Positions 45,070-58,219 of a DNA stretch of 64,000 bases are shown here, in pieces (position 1 is the first letter of the stretch; each line of letters starts with the position of its first letter). Made by a program: the position numbers and the translations under genes. Where the stretch lies: the NCBI GenBank assembly GCA_016802295.1, contig JAESIW010000137.1, forward strand, positions 1,851,318 through 1,915,317. Direction: 5' to 3'. This DNA comes from Brachionus rotundiformis (Eukaryota > Rotifera > Eurotatoria > Ploima > Brachionidae). The notes beneath the pieces were generated by a model, which did no database searches, was not told the origin of the DNA, and saw only the letters and a list, made by a program, of their open reading frames with translations.

Positions 45070-48000
45070 GTAACGACCATGTAAATTTTACGTCTAAAAT
45101 GTCAAATAGTTAAATTAAATGAGTGAGCATGTGTGACTAGAAGAGTGATTTGTTTAGTTACTATTAAGCTAAGTCTACACCGTAGCATAAAGTGTATATA
45201 TTTAATTATAAGAATTTAAAATATTATTTTAGAAATTTTCTTTTGGGCACTCACTTTTTAATTTTAATTTAAATTTTTTAAAATTTTTTTTCGAACAAAC
45301 AAAAAAAAATTAATTATTGTTTTGGTGGTAAAAATTTTTGTTTTTTGTTCTAAGAGACAACATTGACACTCACGAGTGTTAGCTAAATTTAAAACTAGTT
45401 TTTTTGCTTTTCAAGAGACTAATTTTTAATAAAACTAAACTAAAATTATATCAATTTGTTACAGTGTTTGCTATCAGTTATTTTTATATTTTCTTGTATT
45501 CTAGTTTAAATGATTATTTGAAGAAAAATAATTTGATTTTTATATTAAAAAAAATATATTTATTCGAAATTAATCTTAGGTGTACAATTATCAATAAATG
45601 TATGATGTTTTGAAAATTTATTTTTTGGTCAGAGAGTTTATAATCATCGTTGATTAAATTGCTTAATTTAATTGAGCAAACCAATTCGGTTTGTGTACCG
45701 CTGCCATTCAACAGTTCGTGTCCGACATTTACTTGTTGATTTCAGCATGATTATGTAAATGTTATATCTGTGAATAAATCGATTCTTAAGTTTTAAATGT
45801 TTAAGTCCATTTAATAAGATTTGTAAATAAAATAATAATGTATTAAAATTATGGATAAATTTGTGTATTTATGAAATCAAATGATAAATTTTTGAACATT
45901 GATTTTAAAGCCCTGCAAATGAAAATATTTTTAGACCAAACTTTTAAATATTTTAATTCCGTTATCGGATTTTAAAGATAATTTTTTTGTTAATGAGAAA
46001 GTTCCTATGAACAAATTGAATTAAGCTCTAACAAGATGTATAAAAATATTTAAAAAGTAGTTTTCAATCAAATCGAATGTCAATCAAATTTGTACAATGG
46101 TGATTTACCTTAAATTAATTATATTTGATGTAAAGAAAACTTATCAGGCAACGATGCAACAACTAGAGAATTTAATTAGTCGAGAAAATGTATTTATCAA
46201 GAGCACAGTATTAAATTTTTTATTTAATATGAATTGGAAAAAGATTTTTTTCACTGTTATTATAAAATTAAATTTACGGAAAATATTAATTACAAAAAGG
46301 GTTAAAATTATAAAATAAAAAAACAACAAAATAAAATGATCTTAAAAATGTGAAATTCATAAATTTAAAAATATATCAAATACTAACTTCAATATCTGTT
46401 CTTTTATACAAGAACTAATAAACAGGATTTCTTCATTAGGTGGAAGATTGTTTAGAGAATAACTTTATTTTCTACTAATTTTTTTAATTAAGAGTTTCAA
46501 AAAGCTGATTTAAGAAAAGCAGTGTTTTATTAATTAAAAATCGATTTAAAATCAAAATTACTTGAAATATTGAACATATTAATTTAACATAGTAACATAT
46601 TAATTATTAATTTGCGCCGTATGTGTAAACTTACTTTATTCATTTAAAAAAATTAAAAAGTACTGGGAATAAATACTTTTTGTCAACCAAATTACTATCA
46701 AATGTGTTTTGGTACTTGATTTTTATAAATTGTTGTGTATAATTCTAGAAAATGTATAGAATCCATAAATTAAAATAAAATTGAGTAAAAATTATGATAA
46801 ATTTTTTTTGAATTTAGTTGCTCTTAAAAATTACAGTTTTTAAAATTTTAAAAAGTTGAAAATTAAAATGTATATTTTTTGGCGAATTTTACTTGTAAAT
46901 AAATTAAAAAAATCAAATCAAAATATCTGTTATTTACACAATTAATGTAGAATAATTTTTTGATAAAGTGAACGTGATATTTAAGTCCGAAAAATAACAC
47001 AAAAAAATTAACTACGATTATTTTTCTTTTTGCTAATAAATGGTTCGTGAATGTAATATGTATATGTAACTAAAAAAAGTGCCTTATTCTGTTTCTACAA
47101 GTTTAAAAATTAACTTGTTAATAAATCGATTGACACTAGTCTCGTATTTAAATACAGTGTTATAATACAGCCAATTCTTTTTTATGCTAAATGAGAAATT
47201 TAGTCAGTTAAGTTGACAATTCAAAAAAATTAATGTTTAAGCTCTTTTAAATACAGTACGCTTTATTTCATAGTGTATTGTCATGTGGTTGGTAATAGCC
47301 TTTCCCAAAGAATTAATGAATAAATAGATAAATTCATAAAAAATTGATTTTTTGGTTCGCTATAAAAATTAAAAATATTTTCAAATTGCTTTTAATATTT
47401 AAATTACAAGAATCCCTCTTTTAATTAAGTGAAAGTGCAATTGCTAATTAAGTTCAAAAAATGTAACTAAAGCATGAAAAAATGTATTTCTAAAAAAAAA
47501 GATAAATTCTTTTTAATTTTATTAAAAATTGTATAAAAAAAAAATTATTTATATTTAGTTTTTAGTGGTTTTAAAAGTAGATCTTTTAATTTTTGTTGAA
47601 ACAAAAAATTCAAAGGTTTATATTAGGTAAATTTGTACTTAGATAATTGAAAATATAATTAATAATTTAAGAAATTACATGATTACTTAATATATTTAGA
47701 TTGTATTCAATATGTATTCAATTTTTACTTGAGATAAAAAGTTAATGAAATAGCATTAAAAGTTAATGAATAATAATCTAAAATGTTCGAATTCATTGTT
47801 TTTTAATCAAAATGAATTCAATTTTATTTATCAAAATTTAAAAAATATCGGCATTCCTTCCAATCGGTAAGTTAATTTTTAATTTTTTTATTTATAGACT
47901 TTTATAGATTTTAAACTTTAAAAAAACATTCTATAAATAAAAATTTTTTAATTTTAATTATACTCTTTTTTATTAAAAAGAAACAATTAAGTTGTAACCA

Positions 48001-48713
48001 TAATTTCCTAATAAAGACTCAAGTATTTTACTCAAGCTTTGTGATATATTTTTATCATCAATTAATTTCTTTAAATTGAATCAAAAATAAAAATTTCAAT
48101 TTTAAATTTAACAAAAGAATTCTTGAAAAAAACTTTATTTTAATATATATAAATTTACATATTATTTTATTATTATTTGACAATGATTATTTAAAACCAT
48201 ATAAACGCTTCAAACTAAATAAAATGTCAAACTGTTTATCTCTTTTTCTTAAAGCATATTTTTAAGTTAAAAAAAAATCGTCATAAAAACCATTTATCTA
48301 ATACTGAAAAAATATTAGAAAAATCCAAACATTTTGTTGCTGAACAGTTCTTTTTTTAAGCCAAATTTGAAAATTTACCTTGAAAATAAATTTAAATTAT
48401 TTTGAAAGAAAAACATCAATCAGATCTTAAAACTTAATTTTACAACAAATTAAATTAAATGCCTTTTGGAAATAAATTCAATCTCATGAGTCTGTTCTTT
48501 CATTGATTGCATACTAAAAAGAAAAATAAAAGAGAAAAAAGAGCAACAGTTTTTTAAAATGAAGAAAAAGCTTAAAAATGGTTGTCATAAGAACGATATG
48601 TGGTAAAAATTAATTTTAATTAATAAATTTTAATTTCAAAAAAGGTAACAACTGTTAATGCACAATATGTAAATTTGTTTATAAATCTATTTGGAACATT
48701 TTTTAGATTTATC
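45070..48713. other. 3.6 kb region: DBHS 3' UTR, then gene-poor
   Basis: Poly(A) signals AATAAA occur near 45428, 45592 and 45773. A GC-richer patch at 45660-45750 includes a perfect 6-bp hairpin (CAAACC/GGTTTG, 45677-45693) and an open antisense frame; see findings. From 45.8 to 48.5 kb I see only low-complexity A/T. Confidence 0.5.
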
Positions 48714-50979
48714 ATGTCGCGACACGATTTGAGCCAAATGAATGAGAGTGAAAGACAATTTTATTTTATTCAAGAACTTAAAAAACTGGATTTTTTTAAT
48801 ATAAATGATTTTGTCAGCTTTGAAGAAACTAATCTAAAAAATTTACAAACAAGCTCTGAATCTGATGTATCAGAAAAAAGCAATGTTTATGATGAAAATA
48901 ATGATTTAAAAAAAGAGCCATCAAATAGTAAATTTAGTCAAAGCTTATCTGTTTACATAAACACTATAAAATGTATTAAGTTGATGAAAATATTGAAGAT
49001 AAATCATCTAAAAGAGCTATTGATATTATAAATGAAAAAATATCCAAATTAGATGACGCATTTGCTCAACTAAGTCAAGTCAAGGCGATAGGTAGACCTG
49101 AAAGCTACCAAATAGTACCAGATTTAAAAACCAGGGAACTTCTTAACAAAATTAAAGGTACTTTAATTTTTGCGAACAATTGTATATTCTAAATTTTTGT
49201 AAATTAAGAAAAAGAAAATAAAGAAATTAAGATATTTGGTGGCATATACTCAATGAAAAATGTTATTTATGAAAAAAAAACTACTATTCCTCTCTCATTT
49301 TCAATGGTAAATATTTTACTATTACCTTTTGTAATTTTAAATGTTTATTAAATAATTGAAAATAATTTAAGAGAACTGAAGAACAAGATTCTGCTAAAAT
49401 TCCAAAATTGGTCGAACTTTACCAGTATGCTCAATATGATAACAAGAATGATATCAGTCTGCCTCATGATGTTGAACTCGAAGGTGTTTTGCATAAGGTG
49501 CTCGAGTCAATTAGCGCTCTGGACAGAGAAGTATATTCATTTTCAAATTAATTGGATATATTTTCCAATTTTTTTCTTTAGCCACGTTACCGAAAATTCC
49601 TTTACAGTCTTATCTATAGCAAAGCATGTAAATACGTGATTCATGTAAATTAAATGATAGAAAAGAGAAACTTAATTAAATTTTAAATTTAGGATACATT
49701 TTGGTGGTGCTTCTTGCAAAGATATCAAAAACTACCTGGTATTCAATTCGAATATTTTAATCGAATATCAGAAAATTATGTCAAAATTTTGTTTAATTTA
49801 ATTGACTCAAAGTATCGGGAAAAATTTTCCAAGTCTTTTGCAGATCTTTTAGCTTTGTCAGTTTATACCATTTTCTGCACATGCTTTCCTCAATCTCATA
49901 TGACTCATTTTACTGATGATTTCAAAGAATTTCTCTGCACTACAACACATTCTTGGATAAGTGGTAATTATCAAGAAATTTTTAACAAAACCAATTCAAT
50001 TAAATAATTTTATTAATAATCTATTCCAGGATGCGTACCTTCTCCCAAATCATTTTCCCATTGGAACTTTAAAATGATCGACCCATCAGCTGCTGTTTTT
50101 GCCCAAGAAGTACTTAATAGTAAACAAGATAACATTTTGGACTTTAAAATGGACACCTCATCGAATCAAAGTGTACTCAATAGTAAAAATCATAGCAGAA
50201 TTAGTCAATCAAACTCTTCTCTGGACAAGAAGTCAAGCACTAGTTCAATGATGAAGAGAAAAAATGCTGCGGAAACAAGTTTTGCCAGTGAACCAATGTC
50301 TAACAAATCTTCAAAAATAAACAAAATAATTCGTTCAAATTCTAAAAAAGAATCTCACCCGGCTGGGTATTTGGAATTAAAATTTGAAAATTTTTAAAAT
50401 TAATTTTTAAAAGTAAAGGAGCTGAGTACGAAAATTGCTTGTTTGATCTTTTTGGCAAAAGTCCTCTTGTTGAACTCTATTTGTACAACTTTAAAGCTCA
50501 AAAAATCAACAATACCGAAACTTTGATTCGACACCCAAGACTTGTAGAACTGCCTCCTCTCAATGCGCCAACTTACAGAGATTTGATTGATGAATCAGTA
50601 AAAAATATAAAGAAAATAGAAAAAGAAATTAAATTGTAAAATATTTCAAAATTATTTTAAAAATAAATTTTTGAGTTTTTTGGTGTTCTCAAGGGTTTCG
50701 GCAAGACAGAAAAGTGATCACGTGAAATTTGTCAAGGAACGACGTAATTCGATGCGATTATTTCAGGGAAACTTGGATAGAGTACTGGCTAATCAGAAAG
50801 AGGTATCTATAATTGGTGAAATAATAACCATGAATACAAAGGCAAGTATTTTCGGACAATTTAAGATATTTTTTAAAAACAATAACATAACTTTTTCACA
50901 ACAGAGAGATGCAAACTCAACCAATTTCGCACTGGATTTAGCTATTAAAAAAGCAATTGCTAATACTTCCAAGCACTAA
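48714..50979 (+). CDS. FAM227 family protein (FWWh domain)
   Basis: About nine exons on plus, ATG 48714 (exon 1 48714-48927, exon 2 48981-49157), stop TAA 50977-50979. The central exons give the family hallmark: YSKACKYVIHDTFWWCFLQR followed by FNRISENYVKILFNLI and SVYTIFCTCFPQSHMTHF. After this come SHWNFKMIDPSAA, a Ser/Lys-rich stretch and a conserved-looking LFDLFGKSPLVELYLYNF and RLVELPPLNAPTYRDLI. FAM227A/B are largely uncharacterised and found in ciliated organisms. I cannot tell which of the two this matches. An acceptor (AG 48705-48706) lies 7 nt before the ATG. Confidence 0.8.
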
Positions 50980-51485
50980 GTATTTGTTTAATTTAAAATG
51001 TTTCAGTAGAATGTTTATTCATTTTTTCTCAAGTATATTCGAAAATGGACGAATTAAATACGAACACAATAAGGTTTCTATAGCAATTTTATTTTTATTT
51101 GACTGAGAGAAATGAAAAATTTTATATATTAATAGACTTAAAATAATTAAACCAGTTAATTGAATAAAAAAATGTTACTTTTTTTTAAACTTTTTTTTAA
51201 TTTTATTTATCAAATATTTACAATAAAATCTGAAAAAAAAACTCAAGTTTTTTTACACTTTATTTAACTCAATAATTTCTAACAAAAATATACCAAAATT
51301 GAAATTATATATTGTCAAAGAAAACATACACACAACCAATCAAGTGTTTTTTAAATTTTTTAAATAAAATGCCATTAACAGAAAAATAATATATAATAAA
51401 CATTCATGCCATGCCAATAAAACTAAAAGTTACTTGAAAAAATACTAATGAACAAGCACGAAAAGTATATCATGATTTGAATCCT

Positions 51486-51707
51486 TTAATCATCCGGATC
51501 CGGGTCCAAATCACTACGCTCACTTTAATTAAATAAACAATATTCCTCATAAACACATTTACGTAAACTTGCTTCCAATTTCTTGTTTGTAACTATGGAT
51601 TTGTTAATTTTTAATAATTTTTCGAAATTAAAAATTACCTTTCAAGTTTTTTTTCCTTAAAATAAATTCTTTTTTGTCGATATATAAATACTCGACTTCT
51701 AGGCAAT
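51486..51707 (-). CDS. Candidate small gene, last three exons
   Basis: On minus, three short exons join in phase: 51707-51639, 51592-51563 and 51522-51486. Introns are 46 and 40 nt with GTAATT..CCATAG and GTAAAT..TTAAAG ends. The product would read LPRSRVFIYRQKRIYFKEKK, a YKQEIGSKF segment and an acidic end ERSDLDPDPDD. The mix of a basic helix and an acidic tail with well-placed splice sites makes chance less likely. The 5' end is not clear: an ATG at 51929 begins MKFNLQRLFASSNR, which looks like a mitochondrial presequence, but the linking exon was not resolved. No family recognised. Confidence 0.4.
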
Positions 51708-52079
51708 CTGAAGCAATTAGCCGCAAAACAAAAAAAAGGCAAAGATTACTAATTCTAAACAATCTCAATTTAACAATTTTTTTAAAGATTATAATTAAAA
51801 TTAAGATTTTCAGCTGTTTTAAATACAAATACTTCTTTATTAGTAATTTTTTCCTCAATCTTTTTAAAAATTGATTTTAAAAATGAGTCTATTACTTGAA
51901 GCAAACAGTCTCTGTAGATTAAATTTCATTAATTAAAAATAACAAATTGATTTATTCCTCTGTTGTTTTATTTGATTTAAATTTGTAATTATATCTTTTT
52001 ATGTCATAGAGCTATGTTTTTTTAGTAATGAAAAATATTTGGTTTTAAAAATTAACTAATAGTTGAAATTAAATCGTTC

Positions 52080-55000
52080 ATGATGGTATCCTCAGTTGCT
52101 AAGAAAGAGTTGACTCATGAATGGGAAAATGAACGATACAAAGATTATCAAGTAACATTGTTTTCTTGTTATTTTTAACAAAAATCAGAACTAATTTTAA
52201 AGGAGTCAATGCGGAATTTCCAAAGTTCTTCTAAATCGGAAACACAAATTCCTAAGTCTGCCAAAAAAACATCTAAACAAGAAATTTTTCTCCCGAAAAC
52301 AAGACTAAGCCGCACTGGTCAATTAATTCTATTTACCAATGATGACGAAACTGATTTGTATCAAACCAAAATCAATTCTTTCCTGGCCAAAAAATCCTAT
52401 TCAAAAAAATGGATGGAAGATGTTGGACAAGAATTGAATCTTGAGGCGGCCAAGTTTTTGGACGAAAGAGTATTTTTTTAATTCAAGTTAATTAATTTTT
52501 TTGATGAATTTAATTCAAAGCTTAATGACAATTTGGATACCTTTTTGAACAATAGAAAAAGCCTTGGAAAAATAATCGGTAAAAATAGCAGTTTTATTGT
52601 TCAAGACTTTGGCACCAAATCAGGGTAAAATTTCAATTATTTATTTCTTAAAATAAATTATAATTTAATTTAAAGAAAAGATAGAAGGCTTCAAAAAGCT
52701 TCCTATTTGGAATATCTGCCAACAAATTTTGACACTAAATCCGAGCTTGCCAATGCTCTGAAATCACTTAATTCAGCCGAAAATTTGGAACGAACACCGT
52801 CCAATAATCGCAATAGAATTTCTGGTCTTTCTTTTGCCGAAATAGTTGACTCGAATTCCAGTGATGATGAAAAACCAATATCGTATGTTTTAAAGAGACT
52901 TTTAATTAAATATTTGATTAAAATTTAAAAAAAAAAAAGAACTTTTTCAAGACTTTCAGGTCAGCCTATTCTATCAGCTCAAGCATTGATAAATAAATTA
53001 AGTTCATCAGCTAGAATCGGTAATAATTAAAAATAGAGTTGAATTTTTTTTTAAATTTTTAAAAAAGTCAATAAAGCTCACGAAAAAGGTGCTGAAATCG
53101 CTGAAAAGTCTGAAGAATCGGCACAATGTAGTCAAGAGAATGAAACTTTCATCACTTACAAAGACACTTTCGAACCAGAACTTTCAGCAAGTGGCAAAAA
53201 GAACCCAAGAAAGGCCAAGTTAAGTAATAGAGATGAAAAAAATGACAAATCAATTGCTAAATCAAATGACTCTATAAAAAATATTTTAAATACAAAAAAA
53301 ATTCTAGAAAAGCGTTATGTAATCCGTACCCAAAATAGCAGTCCAATTAACACCAAAAGTACCGAAAATTCGGAAACAATATCATTAAGTAACACCAAAT
53401 CAAGCAAGGTTAGTAGTCAACGAAACTTGGCAATCGTCAATAAACCAACAACATACTCGGCAGCCAGGAAAAAAATCATATCACCAAAATTTACAGACTC
53501 GGAGAACACTCGCCAAAATTTGGATAGCTTGGCCATCGCCGGCGCCAACAAATATGATGCTGATGACTTGGCCACCTTGACAAACAAAAACCAAGGCTCA
53601 TTTTACTCATCATTTGTTAACAATCGTGCACCAAATACCCCATTACCTTCACATGACAAACCTTTCACTTCAGCATCAGCTACCAAGCCGTCTGTTCATT
53701 TTAAGCCAATACCAGATGATGAAAATTTAGAACCAATAACAATAAGTGTGACTGAAATTGAGAATGAACTAACCGGCAATTCTATAAAAATTAGACGATT
53801 TTTTGACAGAGAATCGATCCGTATAAACAAAATGAACATTAAGCAAGAACCAAAACAAACTTTTTCCAATGCCTCTAAGTCTTTTAGTGCTCACTCATCT
53901 AATAGAATGAAAGTAAATAAACAATTGGTTTATGAGAATAAAATGGAGCCAGAAATTGAGAATTTTAGTATAAAATTGATGCCAAAAATAAACAGAACCA
54001 AATCAGCTCCAATGAAAAATTCCAGTCAAACTAAATTGATGCTTAATTTGGAATTTGAAGCTGAGTCTAACCAGTCTGATTTTAAACCAATTAATCAGCA
54101 AGAATCGGACATTCTTCCCACTAATGAAATTGCTGAAAAAAGCCCTTTCTTGGAGAAAAATGCTGATAATTTGCCTGAAAAGGAAGTAAAACAGGATTCG
54201 AATGAGGAATCCAATGAGGATAAATTAAATACTCAAAATGCTGTTGTTAATTCATTGCCTATTAAAGAGAATAGCACTTCGGATAAAAATTATCTATCAG
54301 CTGACTATGTTGATAATCTTAGTATTAGTTCCCGGGTGTCATCTGTTCGCAAAAACAGCTCGGATTGGGTCTATTATGAAAATAATTCAGAAAAGAATGA
54401 CAATGAAAGTGAGTTTTATGAAAAATTGTCCAAAGTAGACAAAATATCAAGGGACAAAAAGTTGGAGGAAACTTCTTCAAGCGATTATCAGCAAATTATG
54501 TCATCAAGGCAAAACTCTGATCAAGAAACAAGCTCCAAAGAGTACATAAGTTATGAGATTAAATACGATGACACAGATTTAAGTGCCAAGATCGAGACCA
54601 TATTTGAAGAAAATAGTGAGAATTTAGTTCAAATCCTAGCAAATACTTTTGAAGATAAAGCATCTGAGGATGAAACAAGTCCTAATGAAGATACTGGTAC
54701 CGAATTGATAGACCATGTGATAATTGAAAAAACTAGGGATGATTCCAAAGTTGAGAAAAATACGGAAGAAATTGAAATGGATGTTTCTAGACAAGAAATT
54801 AGAACTGATCTGGTTAATAAAGATGAGCCTGTTGAAGAAAAGTTAACAGTGAACGAAGTAATTGGTTCTATGGCTGATACTGATAAAATTCAAAACAGTG
54901 AAATTTGTGCGGAGAAAGTTACCAAAGGAGAGGTTGATTCGAATCAAAAAGAAGACCAGAATCTTGAAAAAGAGATTTTAGAGGATAAAATGGATAAAAA

Positions 55001-57926
55001 TGGTATAAAAGAAGAAGTTGAGATAAAAAATGATGAGTCTTGTCAAGATGAAAAAAAAAAAATTGAAAATATTTCATCAAAAGATGTTCACCAAAGTGGT
55101 AGTAAAGAAGATTTTTCATCTAAATCTTTGAATGAATTAAAAAATGATGAGACTTGTCAAGATGAAAAAAAAAATATTGAATCATTTGAAAAAATTGAAA
55201 ATATTTCATCAAAAGATGTTCACCAAAGTGGTAGTAAAGAAGATTTTTCATCTAAATCTTTGAATGAATTAAATGCTGAACAAACAGATAGCAAAAAAGA
55301 TCCAGATGAAATGAATTTTATTGAGTTTAATCCATTAAATGATGTAATAACTGGTTCCGAGAATTTTAAACCTGACCAAATTGAAGAACCAGAAACTAAC
55401 GAAGACACCATGAATACAAATAATAGAAAAATATCAATATCGATAGTTATTAAGCAGCCGGAATTGGCTGAAGAATCTATGCCAACATTTGGAGCCAATG
55501 TTTTAATAGATAAAATTGAGCATGACCAAATTTTACCAAAAGAAGAGAAAAAAGATTTAAGTAAAAATAAAGAAGAAATTTTGAGAAATAATGATCAACT
55601 TGATGCAGAAAAAGAAAAAACTTCCACCAAAAATAATACAGAACGTCAGATAATGGAAAAACCAAGTAAAACTCAGTCTAGTCCAAGACAGGAAATTGTT
55701 AAGAAAAATATATCAGAAATTGATAATAAAAATGCTTTGTCTGACAAACAGACTAGAAAGGTCGAATTTTCGGATCATGTGCAAGAGCAGTTGATAGCCT
55801 CTTCTAAAAATGATAATTTAGCTGATTCAAAAAACCAAAAATTAAATTTAATTGAATGCAAAACTGATTTGGAAAATAAATTAACCAAGATTAATAATTT
55901 AGATGGTAAAAATGGTACCATAAAATCAACATTAAACAAATTATTGGTGAATGAAGAGAATCAGAGCCAAAAGGCGAAAGTGGAAGAGACCAAAAAAGCA
56001 GACGGTTCATCTAAATACAAAGTTAATTTATCTAAAATTGACGATTTATTGGGAATTAAAAGTGAGGAGAAACCAAAAGTTGATGAAGCCGAAAAGCAGA
56101 AAAAAAACCAAAAACCAGTCAAAGAAAGTAAATTCGAGAAAAAAATGCGCGAAAAAAGAGACCGATATAAAAATTTTCCCTATTTACAATTGCCATGGGA
56201 CTCTTATGACGCTATTGTTGATCAGGAATCATTCAAAGAAGCATTCTCAGTGCCAGGTAGCCTTTTTTCATTCTAAAGCTAACCAATGTTTTATTTTTAA
56301 TTATTCAGATGTTTTAAATCCTGTAATCCATCAAATCGATCCGGAAATAACTTCTGTCGATGAGCTAATTTTGGAAAGAAGAATTTTGGAAGATAAAATC
56401 CTGGAATTGAGACAAGAAAAATTATCCATGTAATTAAAAATCTATTTAAGCTTAAAACGATTTAAAATTGAATAAAAGATTTTATTTCTTTTCTAAAAAT
56501 TATTTGAAAAATTAAATTTTAAATTAAAAATTTAGATTAACAATGACCGATGAAGAAAGAAGTAAAATGGCAAAAAAAAATGACAAGAAAATTAAAGGGA
56601 ACAAAAAACCAATCGATTTAAAAGCCAAACAAGACATAGATTTTAAGGAAAGAATTATCAGAGAGGAAAGAATTAGGCTCCAACATGAATCTTATAAGAG
56701 AAAATTAGTAAGATAAGTTTCTTTTAGTATGCATGATTTTAGCTTTCATTAGGAACGAGAAAATGTTGGAAAACTTTTGGATGAAAATTTGTCAGAAAAA
56801 GAAAAAGAAATTGAAAGTTTGGAAAGCGAGTTGGTGGCAAATCAAAAGGTTTATTTTTTATTTAAAATTGAAAATAAAACAAATAATCAAAATAAACTAG
56901 GAATTAAATTCTCAAATAAATGGTATAATGGAGCAAATATCGTATTTGGAAGGAACCGAGGATCAAATAAGGGAAGTACTGCTCCAAGCCAGAATCGAGC
57001 TTAGAAATCGAATAAAAAAAAACCAACAAGAAACTAGGAAAAATCTAAGAGAAATGCACGAGGAAAGAAAAGAATCAAAATTATTTGACTTTAATGTCAA
57101 AAGAAAAGAACTTGAATGGTTGCTCGGCATGTATCCAGATTCGCCAGAGGACTTGGAAAAAATAAAAGCAAAACAAGATGCTTTAGAGGCCGAAATTGAT
57201 CAATGGATTTTTAAATTTGAAAATGAATGCAATGACCAAGAGAAAGAACTTGAGGATAGAGAAGTTGAGGAAGATAACACGTTGATCACAATGGAACATG
57301 AAGAGGAGGAAAATTCATTGAAATCCATCAAACAAGAACAATTTGAATTGCTTCAAGAGAAAAAAAGTTTGATAGAAAATTTTGAAGAGATCAAAAATAA
57401 AATAATTCAGAGAATGTAGCATTAATTTTCAATTTATAAAGGAACTTTTTAGTTTTAATTTTTTATAGTGAAATAGTCAAACAGGAAAAAGAAGTGATGG
57501 TCAATGAAAAGAAACAGTTCGAAATTAACATTCAAGTTGATATTGAGCGACAAAAACAAAAGTTAATCGAAATTATTGTAATTAATGATTATTCTTATAA
57601 AAGAAATTGATTTATTTTTATTTCATGAATAAAAAGGAGGCTGAAAAAGAGGCAAAGGAAGAGATAAGAAACGAACTTGAACAATTTAAACAAGGCCTAT
57701 TTTTGAGAAGAGAGAAAAACTTAAATCTCAAAAGTGATTTATCATTTTTGACACACTCACATAACATTACCAAGCCATATGTATTTTCTTATGTAATGCA
57801 TTGGCCTATTGAATTGTTTGCCAAGTAAATGCTTTATTAAATATCATTTTTAATCTAAGTTTTAACATTCACTTTTTTAGACCTTTCGATCAAGATAAAA
57901 TGAAAAAAAACAAGCCAAAAAAATAA
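52080..57926 (+). CDS. Large disordered protein with C-terminal coiled coils
   Basis: One gene of roughly a dozen exons from ATG 52080 to TAA 57924-57926. Phases at the junctions I traced (for example at 56252, 56434, 56713 and 57881) are consistent. A single giant exon from about 53068 to 56252 encodes over 1000 residues rich in Lys, Glu, Ser, Asn and Asp, probably disordered. It ends with YKNFPYLQLPWDSYDAI. After 56330 the protein becomes coiled coil (ELILERRILEDKILELRQEK, then ERIIREERIRLQHESYKRKL and KRKELEWLLGMYPDSPEDLE). The end is SYVMHWPIELFAKPFDQ plus a Lys-rich tail. No family recognised. A cytoskeletal or ciliary scaffold would fit the shape but is a guess. A recent internal duplication is at 55029-55274. 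Confidence 0.75.
55029..55274 (+). repeat. Tandem internal duplication within the giant exon
   Basis: A block encoding IENISSKDVHQSGSKEDFSS and the following KSLNEL is present twice, at about 55062-55141 and 55194-55273, offset 132 nt and identical over ~80 nt. The preceding NDE(S/T)CQDEKK segment is also repeated, offset 114 nt. The second copy carries an 18-nt insertion. Near-identity at DNA level means the duplication is recent. Confidence 0.9.
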
Positions 57927-58009
57927 ATTAATACTAAATCAAATTTTTAATTTAAATAAATAAAAATGTATTATTATTATGAATAAAAAATCAATTCTAG
58001 TTTAAAAAA

Positions 58010-58219
58010 TTAGACAAAAAGCATAAATAATTGATTAAAGTTGTTTGATTTTGAGGTAACTAACTTTAAATTATCGTTACTATGTATGAGTTCTAAAATT
58101 AGACAGTCGCCATTGACAAGATTGTCCTAAAAAATCAATAAAAAAATTAAAATCACCAGTTAGCTATATAAATTTGAGAATGACAATAATTTATTTAAAT
58201 TTACAGGGTTCCGATGCAT
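58010..58219 (-). CDS. Candidate small gene, two exons
   Basis: On minus, exon 58219-58205 (MHRNP) joins exon 58126-58010 in phase 0 across a 78-nt intron (GTAAAT..TTTTAG), giving 43 residues. The second exon is DNLVNGDCLILELIHSNDNL followed by KLVTSKSNNFNQLF, with coding-like composition. There is a loose likeness to the SRP14 C-terminal strand region, not enough to name it. Upstream the same frame is open but broken by one TAA, so a missing 5' exon is possible. Confidence 0.35.

Noticed and set aside
46097..46318. Open frames on both strands at the same place
   Set aside because: Overlapping AT-rich frames without coding bias or motifs.
48484..48523. Minus-strand strong acceptor followed by ATG and a 20-codon frame (MQSMKEQTHEIEF)
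   Set aside because: The splice site looks real, but the frame is too short and no partner exon was found.
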